Shown here one piece after another: positions 8,297-17,392 of a stretch of DNA of 41,190 nucleotides (positions are counted from its first letter, which is position 1; each line of letters opens with the position of its first letter). This DNA comes from a virus, in the IMG/VR virus record IMGVR_UViG_3300007540_005056, positions 1 through 41,190 of that record, one strand, 5' to 3'. A program made the position numbers and the translations under genes. The notes under the pieces are model-generated. The model searched no databases. It was not told where the DNA came from and saw only the letters and a list, made by a program, of their open reading frames with translations.

Positions 8297-9490
8297 ATGA
8301 AAAAACCAAAAACTCCAATCCAACTATTTAAAGTTCATATGGCTCCAACAGCGGCTGATGAAGTTGCTAAAGTATTAAATAGTGGTTATATTGGTCAAGG
8401 ACCTAAAGTAGAACAACTTGAAAAAGATATTCAAGACTTTTTAGATTGTGACCGAGTATTAACCCTCAATTCAGGCACATCTGCTTTACATTTAGCCTTA
8501 CATTTATTAAAAAAACCAAAAACAACTACTAAAACTTTTGAAGGCATGGCTTATTGGGATGAACAATGGCCAGGAATTAATCCAGGAGATGAAGTATTAG
8601 CTACAGCGTTAACGTGTACAGCTTCTAATTTTCCAATTTTAGCTAACGGTTTAAAAATTAAATGGGTGGATATTGATCCTAAAACTCTGAATATGGATTT
8701 AGATGATTTGGAACGTAAAATATCCCCAACTACAAAAGCTATTATATTAGTACATTGGGGAGGTTATCCAAGTGATTTAGATAGAGTTAAACAAATCCAA
8801 GAAAAAGCAAAATCAACATATGGGTTTAAACCAGCAGTTATTGAAGATGGAGCTCATTCATTTGGCTCTACTTATAAAGGAAAATCTTTAGGTAATCATG
8901 GTAATATGGTAATGTATTCTTTACAAGCTATTAAACATATTACAGCTATTGATGGAGGAGTATTAACATTACCTCATAAAGAACTTTATGATAGAGGTAA
9001 ATTAATTCGTTGGTATGGAATTGATAGAGAAGGTAATAGAAAAGATTTTAGATGCGAGGCTGATATTACTGAGTGGGGATATAAATTTCATATGAATGAT
9101 GTTTGTGCTACTGTAGGTATTGAAAATCTAAAACATGCTGATGAAATAATTAAAAAACATCAAGACAATGCCTCTTTTTATGATAAAAATTTAAAAGATG
9201 TAAAAGGAGTTACCTTATTAGAACGCCATAATGATAGAACTTCAGCGTATTGGATTTATAGTTTATTAGTAGATAATAGAGATAACTTTATGAAACATAT
9301 GAAAAACTGCAATATTGTAGTATCTCAAGTCCATGAACGTAATGATAAACATACTTGCGTCTCAGAATATAAATCCGCTTTACCTACATTAGATAAAACA
9401 ATAGGAAAAGTAGTTTCAATTCCTGTTGGTTGGTGGATAACAGAAGAAGAAAGACAATATATTGTAGACTGTATTAAAAAAGGATGGTAA
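8297..9490 (+). CDS. DegT/DnrJ/EryC1/StrS-family PLP aminotransferase
   Basis: Sugar aminotransferase of the DegT family. It converts a keto group of a nucleotide-linked sugar to an amine using PLP. The N-terminal NSGYIGQGPKVEQLE and LNSGTSALHLAL motifs are typical. D184 (IEDGAHSFG) would bind the PLP pyridine nitrogen, and K213 in SLQAIKHITAIDGG is the Schiff-base lysine. Full length (397 residues). No gene for the preceding dehydratase or keto-sugar synthesis is visible, so the phage may draw a keto-sugar from the host or from the SDR at 12363. Residues 72-95 are an insertion not typical of the family. Confidence 0.95.
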   Translation: MKKPKTPIQLFKVHMAPTAADEVAKVLNSGYIGQGPKVEQLEKDIQDFLDCDRVLTLNSGTSALHLALHLLKKPKTTTKTFEGMAYWDEQWPGINPGDEVLATALTCTASNFPILANGLKIKWVDIDPKTLNMDLDDLERKISPTTKAIILVHWGGYPSDLDRVKQIQEKAKSTYGFKPAVIEDGAHSFGSTYKGKSLGNHGNMVMYSLQAIKHITAIDGGVLTLPHKELYDRGKLIRWYGIDREGNRKDFRCEADITEWGYKFHMNDVCATVGIENLKHADEIIKKHQDNASFYDKNLKDVKGVTLLERHNDRTSAYWIYSLLVDNRDNFMKHMKNCNIVVSQVHERNDKHTCVSEYKSALPTLDKTIGKVVSIPVGWWITEEERQYIVDCIKKGW

Positions 9491-10182
9491 AAATGAATAA
9501 TTTTGAATATAAACACTGGAATGAATATTGGGTAAATACAAAAAATCCTCCAATATATGAAAACCCACCTATTGAAGTTTATGGTGGTACAAATATTGAG
9601 CCATTAGCGTCAATTGGAATGTCTTGTTTCACTGATGCTTCAAGAGATGATTTTAAAGAAAATTTTTCTATTATTGATTATGGATGTGGGGCAGGTATAT
9701 TATCTAATTTTATAAGTGAGAGATTAGACTCATTTAAATATTTTGGATTAGAACCTAATAACAACTGGGGATCAGATTGGATTGAAAGAGGAAAAAAATA
9801 TTTTAATGATCCAAGAGTAAATTTTGGTTTCACAGATGACTATAATAAAATTGTAGAAAATAATAAAATAGATACAGTGATATTAATTTCTGTATTTACT
9901 CACTTAGTTATAGATGATTGTTTACAAATATTAGATAATCTTAAAAATATTTTTAAATATAATAAAAACGCTAGTATTATCTTTTCTTGCTTTACCTCAG
10001 ATACTCCTTGGATTGGTGATCTCCAATCAGATATTAATTCTAACTACTATAGTCAAAGTTATATAAAATTAAAAGATTTACAAGATTACACAGATAAAAA
10101 TAATCTTAAACTTACCAAACATATGGATTTTATAGCTATGGGAGGTTTTAAACATGAAATTTTTAAAATTACAGAACTATGA
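9484..10182 (+). CDS. class I SAM-dependent methyltransferase
   Basis: SAM-binding motif I IIDYGCGAG (about residues 63-71), an acidic motif II (FKYFGLEPNN) and a VILISVFTHL post-motif strand with a helix behind it: the class I methyltransferase fold. The N-terminus (KHWNEYWVNTKNPP) is a lid typical of small-molecule or sugar methyltransferases. The start overlaps the aminotransferase stop; a second ATG three codons later is also possible. Likely methylates the sugar being built by the operon. Confidence 0.85.
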   Translation: MVKMNNFEYKHWNEYWVNTKNPPIYENPPIEVYGGTNIEPLASIGMSCFTDASRDDFKENFSIIDYGCGAGILSNFISERLDSFKYFGLEPNNNWGSDWIERGKKYFNDPRVNFGFTDDYNKIVENNKIDTVILISVFTHLVIDDCLQILDNLKNIFKYNKNASIIFSCFTSDTPWIGDLQSDINSNYYSQSYIKLKDLQDYTDKNNLKLTKHMDFIAMGGFKHEIFKITEL

Positions 10183-10745
10183 TAGGATGGAATGAAGAAA
10201 TAAAAGAAACATTAGGATCATATGGAACTAATGTTTTCATTGGCCATAATGTAATCTTTACTAATCCTGATAAAGTACATCTTGGTAATAATGTTAGAAT
10301 TGATCCTTTTACCTTAATAACAACTGGTTTAAAAACGGGAGATAATATTCAAATATGTTCACATGCTGTTTTAGGAGGAGGAAACCAACATACTATTACT
10401 TTAGGAGATTGGTGTTTTATTGGATATGGATCTAAATTATTTTGTGCTTCTGAAGATTATTCAGGAGAATCAGGTCCAGTAAATGAATTTTGGGGATCAA
10501 ATAAAATATATAGAGGAGACATAACTCTTAAATCATACTCAGGAATCGCATCTGATGTTATGGTAATGCCTAAAGTTGTTATACCTGAGGGATGTACTGT
10601 AGGTGCTAAAAGTTTTATTTATACTAAAAACAATTTAGAACCTTGGGGAGTATATATTGGAAATCCTTTACAATTCCATAAATCCAGAAATAAAGAAAAT
10701 GTTATAAACTTATCAAAAGACTCTAAGTTTTTAAAGCAAAAATGA
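10179..10745 (+). CDS. hexapeptide-repeat (LbH) acyltransferase
   Basis: Left-handed beta-helix protein with repeated hexapeptide turns (for example IGHNVIFTN, HLGNNVRIDP, ITLGDWCFIG, VVIPEGCTVGAKS) and a closing VYIGNPLQF, as in WbbJ/maltose-acetyltransferase-like enzymes. These form trimers and usually acetylate or formylate a sugar or amino sugar from acyl-CoA. The family His that acts as base is probably in one of the central coils (ICSHAVLGGGNQH). It follows aminotransferase and methyltransferase genes, consistent with N-acylation of the new amine. Confidence 0.9.
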   Translation: MIGWNEEIKETLGSYGTNVFIGHNVIFTNPDKVHLGNNVRIDPFTLITTGLKTGDNIQICSHAVLGGGNQHTITLGDWCFIGYGSKLFCASEDYSGESGPVNEFWGSNKIYRGDITLKSYSGIASDVMVMPKVVIPEGCTVGAKSFIYTKNNLEPWGVYIGNPLQFHKSRNKENVINLSKDSKFLKQK

Positions 10746-11500
10746 AATGTGCTAAATTAATAGCTTGCTATTTTGGGGATAGAAGATCAGATAATGCTAA
10801 TCCAAAAAACCCATTTTCATTTATAAAAGAAATGATTCTTAATGAGTTATCTTTAGAAAATGGATATCCAACAGATGTTTATTTAATAGTCAATAACTGT
10901 GATAATTTATCATCTGATAATTTTTTATCTAAATATAATAATATTAAAACCAAAAATGGAACATTAAAAGTTATTAATAGAGAAAATATTGGGGGCTCAT
11001 TTGGTGCTTATTTAGATACTTATTCTAAATACCAAAACAAGTACAAATATTGGTTTTTTTGTGAAGACGATGTTTTTATTTACCAAAACAATTATATTAA
11101 AGTTTTTATAGATTATTTAGAACAAAATAAAGAAAATGTAAGTTTTGTATCTTTATCCCCTATTTCCCAAAACCATCCTATTCATTGTGGTGGAGGATGT
11201 GGATTAACATCAACAGATATAATGAAAGAGTATTATTCTAAAGAAACTATTGATAAATTTTTTGAAAATTATAAATTAAACGGATCATCATACTCTGTTT
11301 TATCTAATTATGAAACACAGTTTTCATCTCAGTTTTGTATTAAAGATAAAACCTTATCAAATTGTCCTGATTATTCTCCTTTATGTATCAATTATAATGA
11401 TCACTCAAATCAAAAAAGATATTATTTTTTAAGTGATGAAAAGAATCCTAAAGAATTTATATATTCTGTAGGTTCAACATCTCAAATACCTTTAATATGA
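10742..11500 (+). CDS. GT-A-like glycosyltransferase, divergent
   Basis: The beginning KCAKLIACYFGDRR and the middle NIGGSFGAYLDTY (84-96) followed by YWFFCEDDVF (metal-binding EDD, 108-110) give the order of a GT-A enzyme with a DxD-like site. It does not resemble the other GT2 genes closely. After the core there are several cysteines (HCGGGCG at about 148-154). It overlaps genes on both sides in the operon. Likely sugar transferase; donor and acceptor unknown. Confidence 0.65.
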   Translation: MKCAKLIACYFGDRRSDNANPKNPFSFIKEMILNELSLENGYPTDVYLIVNNCDNLSSDNFLSKYNNIKTKNGTLKVINRENIGGSFGAYLDTYSKYQNKYKYWFFCEDDVFIYQNNYIKVFIDYLEQNKENVSFVSLSPISQNHPIHCGGGCGLTSTDIMKEYYSKETIDKFFENYKLNGSSYSVLSNYETQFSSQFCIKDKTLSNCPDYSPLCINYNDHSNQKRYYFLSDEKNPKEFIYSVGSTSQIPLI

Positions 11501-12366
11501 AAAATTATTTACAAAATAAAACAGCTTTAGATATTCCATGGATTGAATCTCCTTTTTTTAATAAATTATTAGAATCATCTAATTATACAGAAGAAGAAAA
11601 GTCTTTATTAAAAGAATATAATGAAAAAGGTTATATTGTTATTGACTTAGAATTAACAGATGAATATATTGATAGTTTATTACAAGGAGTATTTGATGAA
11701 TTAAAAAAACTACCAACTCAAGACTCAAGATACCACTACTCAGAATCTCCAAGAATATTTGAAGGATGGAAAACCAATTCATATATTTTAGAATTAGCTA
11801 GACATCCAAAACTTTTATCAACATTAGAGTTATTATATGGTAAAAAAGCTATTCCATTTCAAACAATTAATTTTTTATATGGAAGTAATCAACCACTTCA
11901 TCAAGACTCAATTCATTTTTATACCCAACCAGAAAGATGGATGGTTGGAACTTGGACAGCGTTGCAAGACATGACTGATGATTGTGGTCCATTAAATATT
12001 GTTCCTGGAAGTCATAAATGGCCCCATTATAATTTTCAAAATTTAAATCTACCAAAAGCAGAGTTTGGTCAACAATTTGATAATTATCATGAATATGAAA
12101 ATTTTCTTATCCAATTAGTTGATGTAATGGAAGGTAAAAGAAAACAATGGCTTGGAAAAAAAGGACAATGTTTAATATGGGCATCTAATTTATTACATGG
12201 TGGTGCTCCAATTTTAAATCCTAAATCCACTAGGTATGCTCAAGCCACCCATTTTTATTTTGAGGGTTGTGACCATTACTATTCCCCATTATTTTCAGAT
12301 ACCCCAAAAGGTATTTATGCTGATAAAGATTTAACAAATAAAAATATACTAAATCACACAATATGA
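11497..12366 (+). CDS. phytanoyl-CoA dioxygenase-like Fe(II)/2-oxoglutarate oxygenase
   Basis: PhyH-family double-stranded beta-helix oxygenase: Fe ligands H135 and D137 (LHQDSIHF, HxD) and H234 (NLLHGG), 2-oxoglutarate-binding R246 (TRYAQ), plus a GPLNIVPGSHKW loop. Family members hydroxylate small molecules using O2 and 2-oxoglutarate, producing succinate and CO2. In a glycan operon it may hydroxylate a sugar or lipid carrier, or a fatty group. It overlaps its neighbours by four bases on each side. All metal ligands are present, so it should be active. Confidence 0.93.
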   Translation: MKNYLQNKTALDIPWIESPFFNKLLESSNYTEEEKSLLKEYNEKGYIVIDLELTDEYIDSLLQGVFDELKKLPTQDSRYHYSESPRIFEGWKTNSYILELARHPKLLSTLELLYGKKAIPFQTINFLYGSNQPLHQDSIHFYTQPERWMVGTWTALQDMTDDCGPLNIVPGSHKWPHYNFQNLNLPKAEFGQQFDNYHEYENFLIQLVDVMEGKRKQWLGKKGQCLIWASNLLHGGAPILNPKSTRYAQATHFYFEGCDHYYSPLFSDTPKGIYADKDLTNKNILNHTI

Positions 12367-13007
12367 AAAAAATAGCATTTTTTGGAGGAACAGGAGGATT
12401 AGGATCTAAAATTATTCCTTTTTTAGATGACACAAAATATAAAATTGAAACCATAGGTTCATCTAAAGTAGATCTTTTTAATGAAGAAACTATTCATAAT
12501 TACTTCCAAACAAATAATCCAGATATTATTATTTTATTTTCTAATTATAATTTTAATTCTTTTTTACATAAGTATGTTAATTCTTTTAATGAGTTAGATA
12601 AACAAATTGATATTAATATAAAAGGTATACTTAAATGTTTATCATATTCTCTAGATTATATGAGAAAAAATAATTATGGTAGAATTATTTTAGCGTCAAG
12701 TATTACTGTTGAAAAAAATGTTATAGGAACTAGTTTATACGCTGCTACAAAAGCATTTTATGAAAATATAGTTAAAACTATTTGTTTAGAAAACGCATCA
12801 AAAAATATAACAGCCAACTGTATTCAATTAGGATACATGGATGGTGGTTTAACTTATACTCTTCCTGAGGAATTTATTAATAATAAAATAAAAGAAATAC
12901 CTTCTCAACGATTAGGAACACCTAAAGAAATAGCAAATACACTTGGTTATCTAATAGAAAATAATTATATTAATGGCACCACTGTAAAATTAACAGGAGG
13001 ACTATGA
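12363..13007 (+). CDS. short-chain dehydrogenase/reductase (SDR)
   Basis: Classic SDR: NAD(P)-binding FFGGTGGLGS (7-15), catalytic Ser around 112-113 in ILASSIT, and Y126-x3-K130 (LYAATK); the end GTTVKLTGG is the standard SDR C-terminus. At 214 residues it is slightly short. It could oxidise or reduce a sugar hydroxyl and so supply the keto substrate for the aminotransferase at 8297; this pairing is inference. It overlaps the dioxygenase stop. Confidence 0.92.
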   Translation: MKKIAFFGGTGGLGSKIIPFLDDTKYKIETIGSSKVDLFNEETIHNYFQTNNPDIIILFSNYNFNSFLHKYVNSFNELDKQIDINIKGILKCLSYSLDYMRKNNYGRIILASSITVEKNVIGTSLYAATKAFYENIVKTICLENASKNITANCIQLGYMDGGLTYTLPEEFINNKIKEIPSQRLGTPKEIANTLGYLIENNYINGTTVKLTGGL

Positions 13008-13960
13008 GAATAATTAACGATAATAGACCATCTTTTTATTACATTAATGATGATAAAATATCAGGAGTTAATGTTGATAAATTAGGTTTTTATTTTAAAG
13101 ATTTTATATCTCCATTTCCAAAAAATTATGATGGAATAATAACTGTTTCTCGAACTGTTTTTTCAGTCGGGGATTGGGGAGTAATAAGTGGTCTTCCTTA
13201 TGCTTTAAAACAACTACATCCTAATTGCAAAATAGCTATCCCAACTCCAGAATGGAACAGACATGTATTTAATTTTTGGTTTTCATCTGGAGGAAACCAA
13301 TCAGTCTGGAATAAACCATGGGAAAACTCAGAGATAATTTTTAAAAATAACCCATATATTGATATTAGATTTAATGTTGGTGAAATGAAAGGAATGATAT
13401 TTCATGACCATCATAGAGTTTATACTGATAATGAGGAGGAACCAATAGTAGAACAGCTTTTAAGGTTTTTTGGAGCTGATGATGATCAAATTAAATCAAT
13501 AGATTCTAGGCCACAGTTATTTTTTGATGAAGAAGAAATAAAATTAGGTGATGAAATAATTAAAAAATATATAGGTGAAGAAGATTTTGGAACCTTGATG
13601 TTATCAACAGCTAATCCAAAATATCAAGTTCCTTGGGATGAAAAAATAGATAAAGAACTAATAAAAGAAATTAAAAAATATAAAAAACTTAAATTTTTCT
13701 ATTATAGTCAAGTACCTTTAGAACAAACTAGATATAATTTTATTAAAGGTATTAACATAGAAAACTTAAATATTCCCCTTAGAATCCAAATGTATATAAA
13801 AAATAAAGCACTTATTAATACAGGGTACCAATCAGGAATAAATGATTCTATAGGCACCAGAAACACAAAAATAATTTGTGCAACTCCTTATTCTTCTTTA
13901 AAATCAAATATAGGAAGAGGTATAAAATATTATAATGGTAATAACATAAAATGTATATAA
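13004..13960 (+). CDS. putative GT-B-like transferase, 318 aa
   Basis: No strong signature. The N-terminal half has an IITVSRTVFSVGDWGVISGLPYAL segment with a glycine-rich turn. The C-terminal half has a strand/helix order ending LRIQMYIKNKALINTGYQSGINDS, which resembles the donor side of heptosyltransferase-like (GT9) GT-B enzymes, where such a loop contacts the nucleotide. A FHDHHRVYTD stretch is His-rich. The gene overlaps the SDR and is seven bases before a methyltransferase. Alternative: a different glycan-binding or transfer enzyme. Confidence 0.45.
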   Translation: MRIINDNRPSFYYINDDKISGVNVDKLGFYFKDFISPFPKNYDGIITVSRTVFSVGDWGVISGLPYALKQLHPNCKIAIPTPEWNRHVFNFWFSSGGNQSVWNKPWENSEIIFKNNPYIDIRFNVGEMKGMIFHDHHRVYTDNEEEPIVEQLLRFFGADDDQIKSIDSRPQLFFDEEEIKLGDEIIKKYIGEEDFGTLMLSTANPKYQVPWDEKIDKELIKEIKKYKKLKFFYYSQVPLEQTRYNFIKGINIENLNIPLRIQMYIKNKALINTGYQSGINDSIGTRNTKIICATPYSSLKSNIGRGIKYYNGNNIKCI

Positions 13961-13967
13961 TTAAACT

Positions 13968-14576
13968 ATGGAACAAATAAAATTAAACTTAGGTTGCGCT
14001 TCTAAATTACTAGATGGCTACATTAACATTGATCAGGATAACATTGATGTTATCAGAGCTAGATACCCTTGGATAGAATTCCCTGAAGATGCTTATGTTT
14101 ACACTTATGATGTATTTAATTTACCTTATGAAGAGGGTACAGTGGATGAAGTAATTGCTGATGGATTTATTGAGCATTTGTCTTTTATTGAAGAGAAAAA
14201 AATGTTTGAAGAAATCAAACGTGTTCTCAAACCAGGTGGAGTATTAAGCTTTGCTGTTCCTAATTTTGAAAAAGTAGTTAAACTTTGGTTAGATGCTGAA
14301 GATAATTGGCAGGATTTTTATCGTTTAGATGAAGAAGCTATTGAACAAAAACATTGGTTTGGAACTTACACTTATGAACCTACTAATAGGTGGGGTTATT
14401 TAACAGCCCAACTATATGGTAGCCAACATGGTGAAGGTCAATTCCATCAAAATTGTTATACTATTCCTAAAATTAAAGCTATGTTAACTAAATTAGGGTT
14501 TTCTAATATTGATGTAACTGAATTTCAATGGAAGGGAGATAGAGACCCAATGTTAAGAACAGTAGCTATTAAATAA
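13968..14576 (+). CDS. SAM-dependent methyltransferase (Methyltransf_11-like)
   Basis: Motif I IKLNLGCASK near the N-terminus (5-14), acidic motif II (YINIDQD), a VIADGFIEHL strand, then IKRVLKPGGVLSFAVPN, the post-III segment of Methyltransf_11 enzymes acting on small molecules. Length 202 residues, complete. Two bases separate it from the next methyltransferase-like gene. It probably modifies the glycan of this operon. Confidence 0.88.
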   Translation: MEQIKLNLGCASKLLDGYINIDQDNIDVIRARYPWIEFPEDAYVYTYDVFNLPYEEGTVDEVIADGFIEHLSFIEEKKMFEEIKRVLKPGGVLSFAVPNFEKVVKLWLDAEDNWQDFYRLDEEAIEQKHWFGTYTYEPTNRWGYLTAQLYGSQHGEGQFHQNCYTIPKIKAMLTKLGFSNIDVTEFQWKGDRDPMLRTVAIK

Positions 14577-14577
14577 A

Positions 14578-15141
14578 ATGTACTTAAATCCTAAAATTGA
14601 ATCCTCTTATTATCAAAACAATTTAGGTAAAACTCTTTATGATTGGGTATTAGAAACAAAACCTATAAAAGTAATTGAGTTTGGATGTTTATATGGTTAT
14701 TCAACTATAGCTATTGGTTTAGCTTTAAAACACCTAGGTCAAGGTAAACTTATATGTTACGATTTATTTGAAGAATACAAATATAAACATTCAACAATAC
14801 AACAAACAATCCAAAATGTAAAAGAATATGGTGTTGAAGATTATGTAGAGTTTATTAAAATGGATTATGACAAATGGCTGTCTAATCCTGAAGATTTTGA
14901 TTTATTACACCTAGATATATCAAATACAGGGGACGTCGTTTTAAAAACATATAATGCGTTAAAAAACAAAATTAATAATGGTAGTGTAATATTATTTGAA
15001 GGTGGTAGTGAGGAAAGAGATAATGTTGAATGGATGATCAAATACAAAGCAACCCCTATAAATTCAGTTAAACAACATACAAATTATAAAATAATTAATT
15101 CAAATTTTCCATCATTGTCTATTATAAAAAATGAATATTAA
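14578..15141 (+). CDS. class I methyltransferase-like protein (Methyltransf_24-like)
   Basis: VIEFGCLYGYST (33-43) is a motif I variant, followed by KLICYDLFE (motif II) and DLLHLDISNTGDVVLKTYNALK, the pattern of the caffeoyl-CoA O-methyltransferase/Methyltransf_24 branch. Here LLHLDIS holds the metal or substrate aspartate. Together with the genes at 9484 and 13968 this makes three different methyltransferases in one operon. It overlaps the next gene by 11 bases. Confidence 0.78.
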   Translation: MYLNPKIESSYYQNNLGKTLYDWVLETKPIKVIEFGCLYGYSTIAIGLALKHLGQGKLICYDLFEEYKYKHSTIQQTIQNVKEYGVEDYVEFIKMDYDKWLSNPEDFDLLHLDISNTGDVVLKTYNALKNKINNGSVILFEGGSEERDNVEWMIKYKATPINSVKQHTNYKIINSNFPSLSIIKNEY

Positions 15142-16036
15142 TAATATAACAATAGTAATTGTAAGTTATTATAGAGGTTCTAGATTAAATAAATGTTTAG
15201 ATACTTTAAAAAATATTCCTAATATTTTAGTTTGGGATAATAATACCACTGGGGAGGAGTTAGAAAAAGTTAAATTAGCAGAACAAAACCACCCCCATGT
15301 TAAATTTATTTATAGTGAAGAAAATGTTGGTTTAACCAAAGCATGGAACCAAGGTATTATCCAGAGTGAAACAGATTGGGTTTTACTTACTTGTGATGAT
15401 ATGTTATTTGATGAAGATTGGTTTGAAGTATTAAATGATATTTTAAAAGAAAAACCTCAATTAGAACAAATCCATTTAAACGCTTGGAACGCTGTTGTTT
15501 TTCATAAGCAAACAATTGTTAGAATGGGTTGGTGGGATGAAAGATATCGTTATTATCCAAGTATGGAAGATGATGATTGGTATTTAAGAACAGTGGAAGA
15601 ATTAGGATATTCTCCTTATGGAGGAATTGCCCAACATATCCCATTTTCAGAAAAATACAAGAAAATTATTTCTCCTTATTTAAATAAAAAAGAAGAATAT
15701 TTTAACCAAGAAGATAATTTTACCTATTACTGTAATTCAGAATATTCTAAACATAAAGTAATAGGTTTATCTACTATTACAGGACAAGAAGATGATGCTG
15801 GAAGTAGAAATACATCCGAAGGAAGTTCAGATAAAGGTAATAATGCAACAGGGGTAGAAATACATCATAGAAAGTGGGAAAATATTATTGATCCCTCTAG
15901 ATTGAATGAAGAAGGAATGTTATTAGGAAAAGATGGGAGAATTTGGAAACGTAAAGAAGTTGACTTAGATTTCTATCCTAAAATTAGAAACGAATATGCT
16001 AAAAAATATTTTAATATAAATTTATATGAAGATTAG
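15131..16036 (+). CDS. GT2-family glycosyltransferase (rhamnosyltransferase-like)
   Basis: GT-A fold: ITIVIVSYYRGSRLNKCLDT, LVWDNNT (34-39), ENVGLTKAWNQG (64-75) and LLTCDDMLFDEDW with the metal-binding DD (89-90); then GWWDERYRYYPSMEDDDWYLR, whose ED...D motif is the usual base region. The C-terminal third (EEGMLLGKDGRIWKRKEVD) is an extension. It overlaps both neighbours. Probable inverting sugar transferase. Confidence 0.9.
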   Translation: MNINNITIVIVSYYRGSRLNKCLDTLKNIPNILVWDNNTTGEELEKVKLAEQNHPHVKFIYSEENVGLTKAWNQGIIQSETDWVLLTCDDMLFDEDWFEVLNDILKEKPQLEQIHLNAWNAVVFHKQTIVRMGWWDERYRYYPSMEDDDWYLRTVEELGYSPYGGIAQHIPFSEKYKKIISPYLNKKEEYFNQEDNFTYYCNSEYSKHKVIGLSTITGQEDDAGSRNTSEGSSDKGNNATGVEIHHRKWENIIDPSRLNEEGMLLGKDGRIWKRKEVDLDFYPKIRNEYAKKYFNINLYED

Positions 16037-17237
16037 TTTTATACAACCCTCAAGAAATAATCTTAAGTATCTTAAATGGTCTTATGATGCTATAAGAAAA
16101 AACCAAGGTGACCATACAGCTGAAATTTGTGTCGCTGATGATTTCTCAAATGATGGCACTTGGGAATGGTGTCAAGAAATGATGGAAAAAGATCCTGATT
16201 TTAAAGCAATTAGAAATGAAGGTCCAACTCGTTTAGGACATACTATTTTATATGATAGGTTAGTTAATGAATTAGCGAGTCATGAAATTTGTATGATTTA
16301 TCATGCTGATATGTACTTATGCCCTGGTGCTTTAGATGCTATTGAAAAACATATGTACACAGAGGTAGATGCTGGAGACAATGGCAAGCGATGGAAAAAT
16401 GAAAAAACAATAGTATCACTAACCCGTATTGAACCACCACTCCACCCTCCAGGACCAGAAAAAGTATTTGTTGATTGGGGTGCTACTGAACCTGAAGATT
16501 TTAATGAGGAAGAATTTCTTAATTGGTTTAATAATGATTTAGAAAAAAAAGAACCTACAGAAGGTATATTCGCACCTTGGGCTTTCTATAAAAAAGATTT
16601 TCAAGAAATAGGAGGGCATGATCCATTATATGCTCCTCAATCAAAAGAAGATTCTGATATTTTTAATCGCTTTCAATTAAATGGGGTTAAATTTTTACAA
16701 ACTTGGGAAGGTTATGTTTACCATATGACCTGCAGAGGTTCTAGATTTAATCCTTTATTAACAACACCTGGACAAAATTCAAATGAGTGGGAAGAACAGA
16801 ATGTTAGGTCAACTAGAAACTTTTTACGTAAATGGGGACATTTTTGTAAACATGATGCTTTAATGAAACCTATTATACCTCCTAAATATAATATTGGTTT
16901 TGAAATTATAAATTGCACTCCCCAACTTTTAGAAGTTTTAGAACCATGGGGAGATCATATTTTAGTTGATTTAACAGAAAATTATATTCAAGAATATATA
17001 GATAAAGAACAACCAAATACTAAATTTAATCTTAAAGAAAGAGTAAACACTAATAAAGAAACTGAAATTAGGGTTAGTGTAGATGGTAAAACATTTAATA
17101 ATGAAGATTTTAAAATTATTCAACAACTAACAGAAATAATTTCAGACAGCGGAAGTAAAGGAGCGTTTGGAATAGGTAATTTAGAAATAGTTATAAATGA
17201 TATGAATGAGTATCAAAATAACTTAATTAAACTATGA
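16026..17237 (+). CDS. GT2-family glycosyltransferase with C-terminal extension
   Basis: Last enzyme of the operon. KISFIQPSRNNLKYLKWSY at the start, VADDFSNDGTWEW (36-48) as donor site, an IYHADMYLCPGAL metal-binding region (D95), and IGGHDPLYAPQSKEDSDIFNR as base and acceptor region. About 130 further residues after the GT core form an acidic alpha/beta tail (LLEVLEPWGDHILVD to the end) of unknown role. The stop overlaps the following small gene. Confidence 0.88.
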   Translation: MKISFIQPSRNNLKYLKWSYDAIRKNQGDHTAEICVADDFSNDGTWEWCQEMMEKDPDFKAIRNEGPTRLGHTILYDRLVNELASHEICMIYHADMYLCPGALDAIEKHMYTEVDAGDNGKRWKNEKTIVSLTRIEPPLHPPGPEKVFVDWGATEPEDFNEEEFLNWFNNDLEKKEPTEGIFAPWAFYKKDFQEIGGHDPLYAPQSKEDSDIFNRFQLNGVKFLQTWEGYVYHMTCRGSRFNPLLTTPGQNSNEWEEQNVRSTRNFLRKWGHFCKHDALMKPIIPPKYNIGFEIINCTPQLLEVLEPWGDHILVDLTENYIQEYIDKEQPNTKFNLKERVNTNKETEIRVSVDGKTFNNEDFKIIQQLTEIISDSGSKGAFGIGNLEIVINDMNEYQNNLIKL

Positions 17238-17392
17238 TATTTGGATTTTATAATAGGAACGATAAGATGGAAGAACTTGTTGGGCGCACAGTTGGAACAT
17301 CTAGACTTAAAGCGGCTAAATATTTTGCTGCTAGAAAACAATTACCATTAAAAGAATTTTTAAAAATATTTGGAATAAAACAAGTAATCTAA
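17234..17392 (+). CDS. conserved small phage protein, 52 aa
   Basis: Starts at an ATG overlapping the stop of the last glycosyltransferase and ends overlapping the next start. It reads M-I-F-G-F-Y-N-R-N-D-K... with a GTSRLKAAKYFAARKQLPLK helical core. That core (TSR..AAKYFA..K.L....F) recurs in small proteins of Bacteroidota phages as I remember them. No biochemical function known to me. Overlaps on both sides show it is translated as part of the run. Confidence 0.75.
   Translation: MIFGFYNRNDKMEELVGRTVGTSRLKAAKYFAARKQLPLKEFLKIFGIKQVI

Noticed and set aside
12230-12454. Minus-strand frame across the dioxygenase/SDR junction
   Set aside because: Overlaps two well-supported enzymes; mirror of their codons.
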